A stretch of 56,222 nucleotides of DNA from Bdellovibrionia bacterium (GTDB taxonomy: Bacteria; Bdellovibrionota; Bdellovibrionia; Bdellovibrionales; JAGQZY01): NCBI GenBank assembly GCA_030424665.1, contig JAUHWN010000007.1, positions 1 through 56,222 of the forward strand. The letters are read 5' to 3'. Of the stretch, positions 25,966 to 34,112 are shown piece after piece. The number at the start of each line of letters is the position of its first letter. Position 1 is the stretch's first letter. A program made the translations under genes and the position numbers. The notes beneath the pieces are model-generated. The model was not told where the DNA came from. It made no database searches and was given only the letters and a program-made list of their open reading frames with translations.

Positions 25966-26878
25966 TTCTCAGTTTTTTGATCGCTTCTCTTATATTAATT
26001 CTATTAAACGCTCCATCGCGATTAAAATCATTCCATTTACTATCGTCGCTCGTGGCTATGTGAACGCATTGGCTGGGAGTAATCCCGAAGTGTGTACAGA
26101 CTTCTTTTTGATCCCTTCTATATTTTTCAACCTGAGTATCGGCAGAAAAATTCTTCATAAGATCTATTCCGATCATCAAATTGAGATGAATGCTGTGGTT
26201 CCATTCATCTCGGAGAACAAGTTTGTCCGTTGGCAGATCACTAAAATAGTCCCTCTGAAAGCGTATTCCTGAACGATAGTTTCCACAAGTGAGCCCCTTT
26301 GTTAAAGAAAAGGCGACCGTTGTTATGGCCGGGTGGCTCAGGTCAATGTTGATGCCCTCGCAGGTTCCAAACCAGGCCATATCTAAAAAAACCGGAATAT
26401 TTAAACGCGCACATTCGTTGAGGAGCCAATCCATTTTTGGGTGCTTCCCTCCGTTGCCGCTAAATGGATAAGATAGAATAACGGCGTCGTTCTCTTCTAA
26501 GGGGCGATCATCAATAAAGTCTTCGGAGTATTTAAACTGGCAGGTTTGCCACGAATAGGGATACTCCCCGCGGAAGGTTCGAATTCTTCTACCAGACGAC
26601 ATTGCTTGAAAGTGAAATTGATCGATGGCCTGCGTAACACCTAGACTAACGGACTGCTGAGGAAAGCTTTCGAGTCCCTTAATTTCGTTTAATTGACTCG
26701 AAGCAATCCAATTTTTGAAAGTCGCTTTATAGAGATCAATATTTACCATTGAGCTAAAAAGCTCGGAGTCAGTAAACCAAGAAGAAATGATTTCCCCGAG
26801 GTGAATCCTTATGTCATCGTTGTATATAGCATTTCCCGACTGAATTAGTACTTCCGGTTTTAGCTTGATAAGTCCCAT
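25943..26878 (-). CDS. PLP-dependent aminotransferase-like enzyme (fold type I)
   Basis: The fold-type-I landmarks are in order: VSLGVTQAIDQF (PLP phosphate loop, about 77-88), a Tyr-Pro at YPYSW (106-110), FLDMAWFG (Asp166 would contact the pyridine nitrogen), SLTKGL (Lys194, Schiff base) and NYRSGIRF (Arg202). At 311 residues it is shorter than the usual 380-430, mainly in the C-terminal small domain, so the substrate pocket may be unusual. It begins a minus-strand unit with the radical-SAM gene 24754-25965. The divergent neighbour is an amidinotransferase; amination followed by amidination is the logic used to make guanidino-cyclitols, which suggests an amino/guanidino product here. Confidence 0.82.
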   Translation of the reverse strand: MGLIKLKPEVLIQSGNAIYNDDIRIHLGEIISSWFTDSELFSSMVNIDLYKATFKNWIASSQLNEIKGLESFPQQSVSLGVTQAIDQFHFQAMSSGRRIRTFRGEYPYSWQTCQFKYSEDFIDDRPLEENDAVILSYPFSGNGGKHPKMDWLLNECARLNIPVFLDMAWFGTCEGINIDLSHPAITTVAFSLTKGLTCGNYRSGIRFQRDYFSDLPTDKLVLRDEWNHSIHLNLMIGIDLMKNFSADTQVEKYRRDQKEVCTHFGITPSQCVHIATSDDSKWNDFNRDGAFNRINIREAIKKLRNGKKSGN

Positions 26879-26900
26879 GAAAGATCTCTTTCTTCTTTAT

Positions 26901-26953
26901 TGACACATGGAAGCTGACGGCCCCTAGATAAACTGTTCTAATATCAGTATAAT
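26901..26953 (+). promoter_or_regulatory. Possible promoter region between PLP enzyme and amidinotransferase genes
   Basis: An exact TTGACA (26901) and an exact TATAAT (26948) lie in the 111-base divergent spacer, but 41 bases apart, so they cannot form one promoter. Each lacks a good partner at 16-18 bases. GTGAGG before ATG 26990 is a sound ribosome-binding site. Confidence 0.25.
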
Positions 26954-26989
26954 GCTAAGAGCTTAATTTTCCAATGTTAGTGAGGAATT

Positions 26990-28066
26990 ATGCAAGAGAG
27001 CCCCGTAAAAATATTTTCTGAATTCCAAAAATTAGAAGAAATTATTGTGGGATCAGCTCATCCGAAGGATGCATTTTACTTCTCTAATGATCCAGAATTG
27101 AAAGGTGGCCTTGAAACGATCTTAGGGGAGACCGAGGAAGATCTCGGTGAACTGGTAAAGCTATTAGAGGGCATGGATGTCACTGTAAAGCGTCCGAAAC
27201 ACCTTTTTGAGTTGGGAAAAGAAAATCGGGTTAATACGATTGATCTGGGGGTCTTTGATTTTACCTTTCCAAACCACCCTTTAATGCCTCGAGATACCGT
27301 ACTTGTTTTAAACAATAAAATCATCCAGACCTATACTAAAAGCGAAAATCGTTTTTTTGAAAATTGGCACTATTATGACCTGTTTTTAGATTATTTTGAA
27401 AGAGGTGCGGATTGGATATCGATGCCCGAGCCCTATATAGAAAATAACCCACCGACTTATTCGGAGCTAGAAAATCAAAAAATTCTTTTTCATGCGGCGA
27501 ATGTCATAAAATGTGGAAGAGATTTGTTCTTTAGTCAGCCGAGTTTTGGTGAATTTTCAAAAAAGGGAAAGGGAACAGAAATAGGTCTCGAGTGGATTAA
27601 ACGAGTAGTGGGGCCAGAATACCGACTTAACCCAGCTCCTTGCGCTGGTCATATTGATGGAAAGATTGCATTAATAAAGCCGGGTGTGTTGATTGCTTGG
27701 GATCAGAGCCATATCCCAGATAAGCTCAAGCCCTGGCATCAGATCTTCGTTGATACAGGGAGTCCCTTCCCGGAACATTTTAATAAAATAAAGAAAAAGA
27801 GGTTTTATAAAGATTTCGTACAAGAGTGGCTTAGTGAATGGATTGGATATGTCGACGAAACGGTCTTTGATGTAAATATGTTGAGTGTTTCCGAAGAAAT
27901 TGTCATTACGAATGGGTACAATAAAAAAGTGTTCGATGAGCTTAAAAAACACGGCGTCGAAGCAGTTCCGTGGAACTTTCGACACCAGTATTTTTGGGAT
28001 GGCGCTATTCATTGTGTGACTTTGGATGTGCGCCGAAAAGGTGAATGTGAGGATTACTTTGCATAA
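26990..28066 (+). CDS. Amidinotransferase, glycine/inosamine-phosphate type
   Basis: This family moves an amidino group from arginine to an amine through a covalent Cys intermediate (glycine amidinotransferase; StrB in streptomycin synthesis; CyrA). The hallmarks are visible: CGRDLFFSQ near 175, GHIDGKIALIKPGVLI (His221, Asp223) and GAIHCVTLDVRRKG with nucleophile Cys342, very close to the HCWT-DVRR motif of the family. One deviation is AAN in place of the usual AAD before the GRD motif. At 358 residues the length is typical. It is first in a six-gene plus-strand run (to 34104), and its 3' end overlaps the next radical-SAM gene by up to 41 bases. Confidence 0.9.
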   Translation: MQESPVKIFSEFQKLEEIIVGSAHPKDAFYFSNDPELKGGLETILGETEEDLGELVKLLEGMDVTVKRPKHLFELGKENRVNTIDLGVFDFTFPNHPLMPRDTVLVLNNKIIQTYTKSENRFFENWHYYDLFLDYFERGADWISMPEPYIENNPPTYSELENQKILFHAANVIKCGRDLFFSQPSFGEFSKKGKGTEIGLEWIKRVVGPEYRLNPAPCAGHIDGKIALIKPGVLIAWDQSHIPDKLKPWHQIFVDTGSPFPEHFNKIKKKRFYKDFVQEWLSEWIGYVDETVFDVNMLSVSEEIVITNGYNKKVFDELKKHGVEAVPWNFRHQYFWDGAIHCVTLDVRRKGECEDYFA

Positions 28067-29273
28067 AAAACCTTGTCTTGCGCCATGGAGAGCTCTTGCG
28101 ATTGGCCCTGATGGGACTATTCAGCCCGATGTTCAATTCGTCTCTAGTCTCGGGAATATAGACCGAGATGACCCAATTGAGGTATTTGAAGCCGGTGCTT
28201 TTGAAAAACTTCGAGAGCTGTTTCGGAATGGTGTCTTTCCTGATGATTGCTCGAACTGCAAGAAAAAGGAAGAGTCCATTGGGCACTCGAGAAGACAATT
28301 CTTTTTTGATAAGTTAAATCCAATTCATGAAGATTTAGATACTGTTGCTCTGGAGTATTTGGATCTAAACATCTCTAATTTTTGTAATTTGAAATGTCGA
28401 ATGTGTAATTCGGTCTCCTCATCTTCGTGGATAAAAGAGGACCAATATTTGAATGAAAACTACGAAGGGTTCCATAGACCTCGTTTCAATCGCCCACGAA
28501 AGATTCAAGATGAAACCATAGAAACCCTTTTATCTAGCCCTAAACTTTTTCAAAAACTAAAGTACCTTTCACTCAGAGGCGGGGAGCCTCTTTTAGAGTC
28601 TAATAATATAAAAGTTTTAAAAAAGTTAGTAGAATGGCGGATCTCTAAAGATATCACTCTCGATTTATCAACAAATGGTTCGCAAATTAATCAGGAACTG
28701 ATTTCTATTCTCTCCCACTTTAAATCAGTTGAATTTCATCTAAGTATTGAGTCATCTGGCCCTTTATATTCCTATATTCGCGGTGGGGACTCCTTTGGAA
28801 TTCAGGATTTAGAAAAAAACATACCTCTATTTAGAAATGTCCCTAACTTGCAGTTAATTTTTACAATAACGATGTCGATCTACAACTTATTATCCCTTTC
28901 AGAAACCCTCGATTGGTTCGAAAAAACTAAAATCGATACTGATGAAATTGTGATGTCTAATACTGTTGTGAGACCTGAGTATTTGAACTATCAAATTTTA
29001 CCAAACGAAATAAAAGAGATTGCTTTAGAAAAACTGAATAGAAATACAGTAGTAAAGAGACACTATGACCTACCTGTTAATCGTCTCATACCAGACACGG
29101 GCTTTGAAAAAATAAAAGCGAGCCTGAAATCTAGTGTTCTCTCCGAAATTCAAGCTAGTAAGTTGAGAGATCAATTTGTTCGATATAATCTGGCGCTAGA
29201 TAAGCTGCGGGGCACCTCTCTTCTAGATTACATTCCAGAATTTTCGACATTTTATCCGAGCCAGGTTCAATAA
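28026..29273 (+). CDS. Radical SAM protein with atypical twitch domain (copy 3)
   Basis: Core CNLKCRMC (Cys120/124/127) and RGGEPLL (GGEP 185-188) are intact. In the N-terminal domain CLAPW (Cys17) and CSNC (Cys75/78) are kept, but the CC pair is replaced by PDV (TIQPDVQF, 32-39), leaving only three cysteines. The auxiliary cluster may therefore be differently ligated or absent. The tail LDKLRGTSLLDYIPEFS fits the family signature. The start is uncertain: ATG 28026 lies inside the amidinotransferase gene, and GTG 28041 or 28047 would shorten the overlap. TAA abuts the ATG of the next gene. Confidence 0.88.
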   Translation: MCAEKVNVRITLHKKPCLAPWRALAIGPDGTIQPDVQFVSSLGNIDRDDPIEVFEAGAFEKLRELFRNGVFPDDCSNCKKKEESIGHSRRQFFFDKLNPIHEDLDTVALEYLDLNISNFCNLKCRMCNSVSSSSWIKEDQYLNENYEGFHRPRFNRPRKIQDETIETLLSSPKLFQKLKYLSLRGGEPLLESNNIKVLKKLVEWRISKDITLDLSTNGSQINQELISILSHFKSVEFHLSIESSGPLYSYIRGGDSFGIQDLEKNIPLFRNVPNLQLIFTITMSIYNLLSLSETLDWFEKTKIDTDEIVMSNTVVRPEYLNYQILPNEIKEIALEKLNRNTVVKRHYDLPVNRLIPDTGFEKIKASLKSSVLSEIQASKLRDQFVRYNLALDKLRGTSLLDYIPEFSTFYPSQVQ

Positions 29274-30017
29274 ATGATAGATCAGTTAGGGAATTTTTAT
29301 AAATCTTGGGATCGAAATATAGAACTCGAAGGGGAAATACCGATAAACGATCAATTGAAATTAGAGTCCAAGTATAACTTACCATGGTATCAGTTTAATT
29401 TGCCGGATTTCCCATTAGCTGAGATATTAAGTGAAGTTAAGGCGACAAAAGACCTTTTCGTGCCCCATAGGGATTCAGAGGGAAATCATCTTTGGAAAGG
29501 AATTTGTCTCCATGGTTTGGGCAAAGAGAAGACAATGTGCCCCGAGGATTACGGAATTCTCGAAAAGGATGCTCACTATTCTTGGACGGAGATTGCCGAT
29601 CTCTGCCCGATAACTAAAAGGTATTTTTCAGAAAGTTATCCTTCCGAAGCTTATCATCGCATCCGGTTTATGTTGATTGAGCCAGGTGGCTATATACTTC
29701 CGCACAGAGACCGAGAACGAAAGGGACTGAGGGGGCCACTGTCAATTCCTCTGACCGTCCCCGACGAATGCCATTTTGTTGTTGAAAACTTTGGTCGAAT
29801 TCCACTGGAGTCAGGTAAGGGCTATTTGATCGATCTCTCGAATAGACACTCTGTTTGGAATCGGTCTAACGAGGATCGATATCACATTATTGCCGAAGCC
29901 CACTATAAAAAGGGATATAATGATTTCTTAAAACTCATTGCTCAAAGTGGAATGGGTCGACTCGATGAAGACGAGAAAATTACTTATTCGGCTATTTTAA
30001 AGAAACTAGGTTTGTAA
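29274..30017 (+). CDS. Aspartyl/asparaginyl beta-hydroxylase-like Fe(II)/2OG oxygenase (copy A)
   Basis: HRIRFMLIEPGGYILPHRDRE (split here into HRIRFML and EPGGYILPHRDRE) places iron ligands His144 and Asp146. NRHSVWN gives the distal ligand His192, and EDRYHII contains Arg202, which would hold 2-oxoglutarate. This is the Asp/Asn beta-hydroxylase type of jelly roll. Members hydroxylate free or peptide-bound amino acids and other small molecules. It directly follows a radical-SAM gene with no spacer (TAAATG), so translation is probably coupled. A second copy lies at 32059, flanking the fused oxygenase gene. Confidence 0.85.
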   Translation: MIDQLGNFYKSWDRNIELEGEIPINDQLKLESKYNLPWYQFNLPDFPLAEILSEVKATKDLFVPHRDSEGNHLWKGICLHGLGKEKTMCPEDYGILEKDAHYSWTEIADLCPITKRYFSESYPSEAYHRIRFMLIEPGGYILPHRDRERKGLRGPLSIPLTVPDECHFVVENFGRIPLESGKGYLIDLSNRHSVWNRSNEDRYHIIAEAHYKKGYNDFLKLIAQSGMGRLDEDEKITYSAILKKLGL

Positions 30018-30021
30018 AGTC

Positions 30022-32058
30022 ATGTTGAGAAAGTACGATCTCGAACTTAAGAAAATGTTAGAGAAGTCAGGGGGCTTGTATTTTCTAGATTCGAAAGACC
30101 TCAAAAACTTAAATTTCAGTTCCACTGAGACACCGGAATTATTTGAAGCAATTAAGAATTCACTTCTAGAAAATTCTAGGGATGAGAATGCGAATGTCAG
30201 GGCGACTCAATCATTTTCAAAGGTCTATGCTCCGCAAATTGGCTATAGAATATCGAGAGATGGAATTAATTGGGAAGTTCATCGTGTTTATGAAAAGCCG
30301 ATAAAACTCGATCGTTTTGCTATTAGAGAAAAAATTCATATCTTTTCTAGTAGCTTTGATTGGTTAAAAAGCCAATTAAATCCCACACTCTATGAACGGT
30401 TGGTAAATATCTATGAGGTTATAGCCAAGACGAACGAAGAATTGAAGATCAATTTCCCAAAGCTTCAAAATGAACCTTTTCTCAATCAAATGATGCTCAT
30501 TAAATATTCAACCTCCTCGGAAGAGTATGATTACAATCTAAATTATTTAGGTTCTACGAGCTTTGGGGACATTCACGATGATGAAACACTTTATTCAGTT
30601 CATTTGGGTGACACCTCAGGTGAATTAAAGTGCTTTGATTATGAAGACGATGGTTGGACCAATATTCAATTTGAGGATCAAATGCTATTGCTTCTCGGTC
30701 GATATTCGTTGATAGATTCATTTAAGGCGACGTCCCACCGGCTTATGCCTACTAGAGAAAAAAAATCCAAGGAACGATATTCATTTATTGTAGAATATGT
30801 ACCTGCGGGACACAGCTCTGTAGAGATAAAATTCTTAGACCATCATGAAAACCACAAGATAGACAAGGGTGCTGAGAAAAAATTTGTTATTGATTCAAGG
30901 GACAGAGAGAATAATTTTGTTGATAAGAAAGTAGTGGATTTCACAGAAGAAACGGTTCGATTTCATTATTTTTTTAAACTCAAGTTAAATGAGAAAAGAC
31001 TCGTTCGATTAGATAAGGCCGACTTAAATTCCCTCTCGGGTGATCGGGGGCAGATTATCTATATCGAGCCGGGCTTCGTTCCTAGGGGAGATGAGGCCCT
31101 GGATCTTTTACTTAAATATGCGGACTTGTATAGGCACAAATACTTTGTTTCTTTTCACCAATGGCACCCTAGTAGCTATATGAGTGTTCTCAATTGGAAT
31201 ACAAAAAATAAAACAGAGATTATCAAGCTGATCAAGCGGGGAAAGGTATTCGAAACATTCAAGGAGTTTCCCTTTTATCACATCGATTGTAAATATGACG
31301 AATTTGGTTCTGGGCATGTTTATGCAGGTGATGACCCCAGGCAAACAAAAGAGTCCTTAGAGCGAGAGCAAAATATTCAGAAGGAAAACAGAAAAAGAGG
31401 ATTTGATAGGGTGTTTGTATTTAACACCGAAAATTACAATGACCTAGAGGGGCTCGAAAAACCCAATATGGATTATCACCTTATTGGATTGAGTTCGGGT
31501 TTTAAGCTATTCGCCCTTTGGAGTAAGCTGGGTAAGGGCTGTCGAAAAGTGAGTTATTTTGATATCAATAAAGATTCACTCGCTTTAAAGAAGAGTTTGA
31601 TTCAGTCCTGGGATGGTCGCGATCTCATTGAGTTTCTAGGAGATAATCATTGGAACCTAAGTCAGTCTTTTCTTGGAGACAAAATGAAGCTCGAGGAAGC
31701 CTGGCAGAAAGAGTTGAGCTGGTGGGGCGGTGAGAGGGAATTCCAGAGGCACTGGATGGAGTTCAAACTGCTGGAATTTGACTTCCACGAATTAGATTTA
31801 CTTAAGTCTATACATCAATTGTTTGACAAGATTTCTTCAGAGGAAAAGAACATTTTGTGGGCTAGCAATGTTTGGTATAATGAGTTCAGTTTTAGTGCTT
31901 TGGGTCAGGATTACGGAAAGGCCTATACTGAATGGCTGAAAGACTTGGTCGCCCATGACCCCCAGATGCTACTATTGCAAGCGCCTGAAACGACTTTGTT
32001 TTGTAATAAAATGATACATGGCAAACCAGTTTCGGAAATTCTAAGGGAGATTTCATAG
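30022..32058 (+). CDS. Fusion: putative Fe(II)/2OG oxygenase plus Rossmann-like island domain
   Basis: The first 265 residues look like a prolyl-hydroxylase-type oxygenase: LIKYSTSSEEYDYNLN, GDIHDDETLYSVHLGD (His185, Asp187), then ATSHRLMP (His239) and ERYSFIVEY with Arg252. The second half (about 340-678) contains VFNTENYNDLE, LIGLSSGFKLFALW, VSYFDINKDSLALK, SWDGRDLIEFL and WASNVWYNEF. These match, in order, segments of the unrecognised proteins at 34113, 35378 and 37986 (for example FVANTEDF, IPASGL, IYDTSDISLK, DWNGSKY, LSNIF). That domain has a glycine-rich loop and an acidic strand end, as in nucleotide- or SAM-binding Rossmann folds. Its function is unknown; methyl or glycosyl transfer is possible. 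It sits between the two beta-hydroxylase copies, with TAG abutting the next ATG. Confidence 0.72.
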   Translation: MLRKYDLELKKMLEKSGGLYFLDSKDLKNLNFSSTETPELFEAIKNSLLENSRDENANVRATQSFSKVYAPQIGYRISRDGINWEVHRVYEKPIKLDRFAIREKIHIFSSSFDWLKSQLNPTLYERLVNIYEVIAKTNEELKINFPKLQNEPFLNQMMLIKYSTSSEEYDYNLNYLGSTSFGDIHDDETLYSVHLGDTSGELKCFDYEDDGWTNIQFEDQMLLLLGRYSLIDSFKATSHRLMPTREKKSKERYSFIVEYVPAGHSSVEIKFLDHHENHKIDKGAEKKFVIDSRDRENNFVDKKVVDFTEETVRFHYFFKLKLNEKRLVRLDKADLNSLSGDRGQIIYIEPGFVPRGDEALDLLLKYADLYRHKYFVSFHQWHPSSYMSVLNWNTKNKTEIIKLIKRGKVFETFKEFPFYHIDCKYDEFGSGHVYAGDDPRQTKESLEREQNIQKENRKRGFDRVFVFNTENYNDLEGLEKPNMDYHLIGLSSGFKLFALWSKLGKGCRKVSYFDINKDSLALKKSLIQSWDGRDLIEFLGDNHWNLSQSFLGDKMKLEEAWQKELSWWGGEREFQRHWMEFKLLEFDFHELDLLKSIHQLFDKISSEEKNILWASNVWYNEFSFSALGQDYGKAYTEWLKDLVAHDPQMLLLQAPETTLFCNKMIHGKPVSEILREIS

Positions 32059-32862
32059 ATGATCTTAACTCGATTTCGTAACCTGATTAACTCTGATTTT
32101 GCTCAAAGCTCTTTTTTAAATCATGAAATCGCTTTTATGAGATCTCAACTCCACAAGGTAGACCATGAAGGTCTCAGGGACTTTATTAGCAAAAACTTGC
32201 ATGAGGATAAGAGTTACCTTCCGAGAGAAGAGATTTTACAACTCAAAGGTCGAAGAGAAAAATTTGAAGCTATTAAAAATTGTCGATCTATCAGTACATT
32301 TAGGATAAAGAAAGAATTTCCGTTCAAAAAATCCCTAGAAGAGGCAAAGGCCCTTAAACACCTTTTTACAGATCACAGAAGAGATCCAAACTACGGATGG
32401 AAAGCTTTATGCCTTCATGGAAGCTCTCCTGGACACACCAATGATTTTAATATGTATGGTTACAAGTCGAGAGAAGAAGCCAATTATCAATGGACTGAGA
32501 TTGCTGATCGATGTCCAGTTACCTCAGATTGGTTTAAAGAAAATTGGCCATATTCTGAATTTCATCGCTTGAGGTTTGTATTACTAGAACCAGGGGGCTC
32601 AATTACCCCCCACCGTGATACAGATGGAGAGAGAGGTTTTTTTGCTGTTAATATCGCTCTCAATCAGCCCTTTGGCTGCAATATGTTTATGGACCAATTT
32701 GGCATAGTTCCCTGGAGACCGGGAGATATTCGTTGGATGGATATCGGAAATCATCACGCTGTATATAATTTTTCGGATGAAGATCGTTATCATATAATTG
32801 TACATGGGCTTCAGGGACCTCGTTTTGAGGAATTCGAGGATATGATTGTCAATAGCCTTTAA
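32059..32862 (+). CDS. Aspartyl/asparaginyl beta-hydroxylase-like Fe(II)/2OG oxygenase (copy B)
   Basis: This is a paralogue of 29274-30017. The shared blocks are WKALCLHG, YQWTEIADRCPVT, FHRLRFVLLEPGG, TPHRD (His185, Asp187), NHHAVYN (His233) and EDRYHII. It has about 40 extra N-terminal residues. The catalytic residues are complete, so both copies should be active and may act on different positions or substrates. It begins immediately at the stop codon of the fused oxygenase gene. Confidence 0.85.
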   Translation: MILTRFRNLINSDFAQSSFLNHEIAFMRSQLHKVDHEGLRDFISKNLHEDKSYLPREEILQLKGRREKFEAIKNCRSISTFRIKKEFPFKKSLEEAKALKHLFTDHRRDPNYGWKALCLHGSSPGHTNDFNMYGYKSREEANYQWTEIADRCPVTSDWFKENWPYSEFHRLRFVLLEPGGSITPHRDTDGERGFFAVNIALNQPFGCNMFMDQFGIVPWRPGDIRWMDIGNHHAVYNFSDEDRYHIIVHGLQGPRFEEFEDMIVNSL

Positions 32863-32904
32863 ACCGCCAGCCCAATTAGATGTTGAACAGAAAAGAATCT
32901 TTTG

Positions 32905-34104
32905 ATGGATTACCTTAAGAAGAAAAACTTTTGTCGGATGCCATTCAGCCATTTAGCGATTGAAGGGCAGGGTGATGTCAAAGCTTGTTGTCTGGCCCCC
33001 CCATTTAAGGACAATGAAGGTGGAAGCTTTAATCTCAATAAACGGAATCTGTCTGAAATAAGAAGTTGCACTGACTTTATTGAATTTCAAAAAAGTTTCA
33101 AAAACGGCGAAAGACACCCCTATTGTCAAACGTGCTGGAATGCCGATGATAGTGGTCTCACTTCGTTGAGAAAAACCTTTAGTGAGATCGTTGAAGATTA
33201 TGATTACCAAGAAGGACAGGACGAACTCATTTTTTTAGAAATTAAGCTCGGTCTTAAGTGTAATCTTCGTTGTGGTATTTGTAACCCAGTCAATAGTTCA
33301 AAGTGGGCGGAACTTCATAGCGCGATTGGAGACTCTAGAAAAGAGGAGTCAGACGAACTTCTACAGCTATCTAACTGGGTCGAGCAAGATCGTTTTTACA
33401 GTTTTGATAATTTTTCTGGGGTAAGACTTTTTCATATAATGGGTGGAGAGCCATTTTTGGTAAAAGAAAATGAGCGCCTCATAGACCTTATAATAGCTGA
33501 GGGCGACCCTTCGAAGGTTACTCTTTGGTATAATACTAACGGGACAGTTTTTCCTAAAAAGTTAATTGAAAAGTTTCAACTATTTAAAAAGGTCAAGATC
33601 ACCTTGAGTATTGACGATATTGGACAAAGATTTGAGTTTCAAAGGTTCCCCGCTAAATGGAACATTGTAGAGAGAAATTTCGAAAAATTTTCTGAAATAG
33701 TGAACGAAAAAATTCAAGTCAAACTCGATGTATGTTGGAATCTGCTCAATAGTTATTATATCGAAGAAATTGTAGCTAAATTGGCGCCCATCGATCGAGA
33801 TCTTTTCAAATTGGACTGGCCTAACTTAGCCCATAGAGTCCACCATTACGCTGGCGATGCCCTTGCTTTACATGCCCTTTCAGAAAAACAAAGAGAATTG
33901 TACTCCGAGAGATTAGAGTTAGCCAAAAGCAACTTGCCTGAAGACTATTCGCCTCTTGTTGAAGAGCTACAAAAAGCCATTTACTCAAAACCGGTAAGTG
34001 AAGAAATTATAGAAACAAGAAGAAATAGAATCTCATTTTTGGAACATCATCAAAAGATGCCACTTAAGGATTACTTTGCATCTTTAAGCACAATTTTGAT
34101 GTGA
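32905..34104 (+). CDS. Radical SAM protein with N-terminal twitch domain (copy 4)
   Basis: ATG 32905 is used rather than the TTG one codon earlier. Auxiliary cysteines: Cys10 (FCRMPFSHLAIEGQGD), Cys28-29 and Cys74/77 (CQTC). Core CNLRCGIC (Cys119/123/126) and MGGEPFL (180-183). It is the nearest relative of 36779-37993, sharing HLAIEGQGDVK, NPVNSSKWA, RLFHIMGGEP and LDVCWNLLN, so the two arose by recent duplication. The tail ends QKMPLKDYFASLSTIL, a modified form of the family ending. It is convergent with the Rossmann-like gene at 34113 across eight bases. Confidence 0.9.
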   Translation: MDYLKKKNFCRMPFSHLAIEGQGDVKACCLAPPFKDNEGGSFNLNKRNLSEIRSCTDFIEFQKSFKNGERHPYCQTCWNADDSGLTSLRKTFSEIVEDYDYQEGQDELIFLEIKLGLKCNLRCGICNPVNSSKWAELHSAIGDSRKEESDELLQLSNWVEQDRFYSFDNFSGVRLFHIMGGEPFLVKENERLIDLIIAEGDPSKVTLWYNTNGTVFPKKLIEKFQLFKKVKITLSIDDIGQRFEFQRFPAKWNIVERNFEKFSEIVNEKIQVKLDVCWNLLNSYYIEEIVAKLAPIDRDLFKLDWPNLAHRVHHYAGDALALHALSEKQRELYSERLELAKSNLPEDYSPLVEELQKAIYSKPVSEEIIETRRNRISFLEHHQKMPLKDYFASLSTILM

Positions 34105-34112
34105 TTTTCCAG

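Noticed and set aside
24754-28066. Calling the island an aminoglycoside biosynthesis cluster
   Set aside because: The amidinotransferase, PLP enzyme and twitch radical-SAM combination is reminiscent, but there is no inositol-phosphate or scyllo-inosose synthase, no recognisable sugar-transfer set and no resistance gene in the window.
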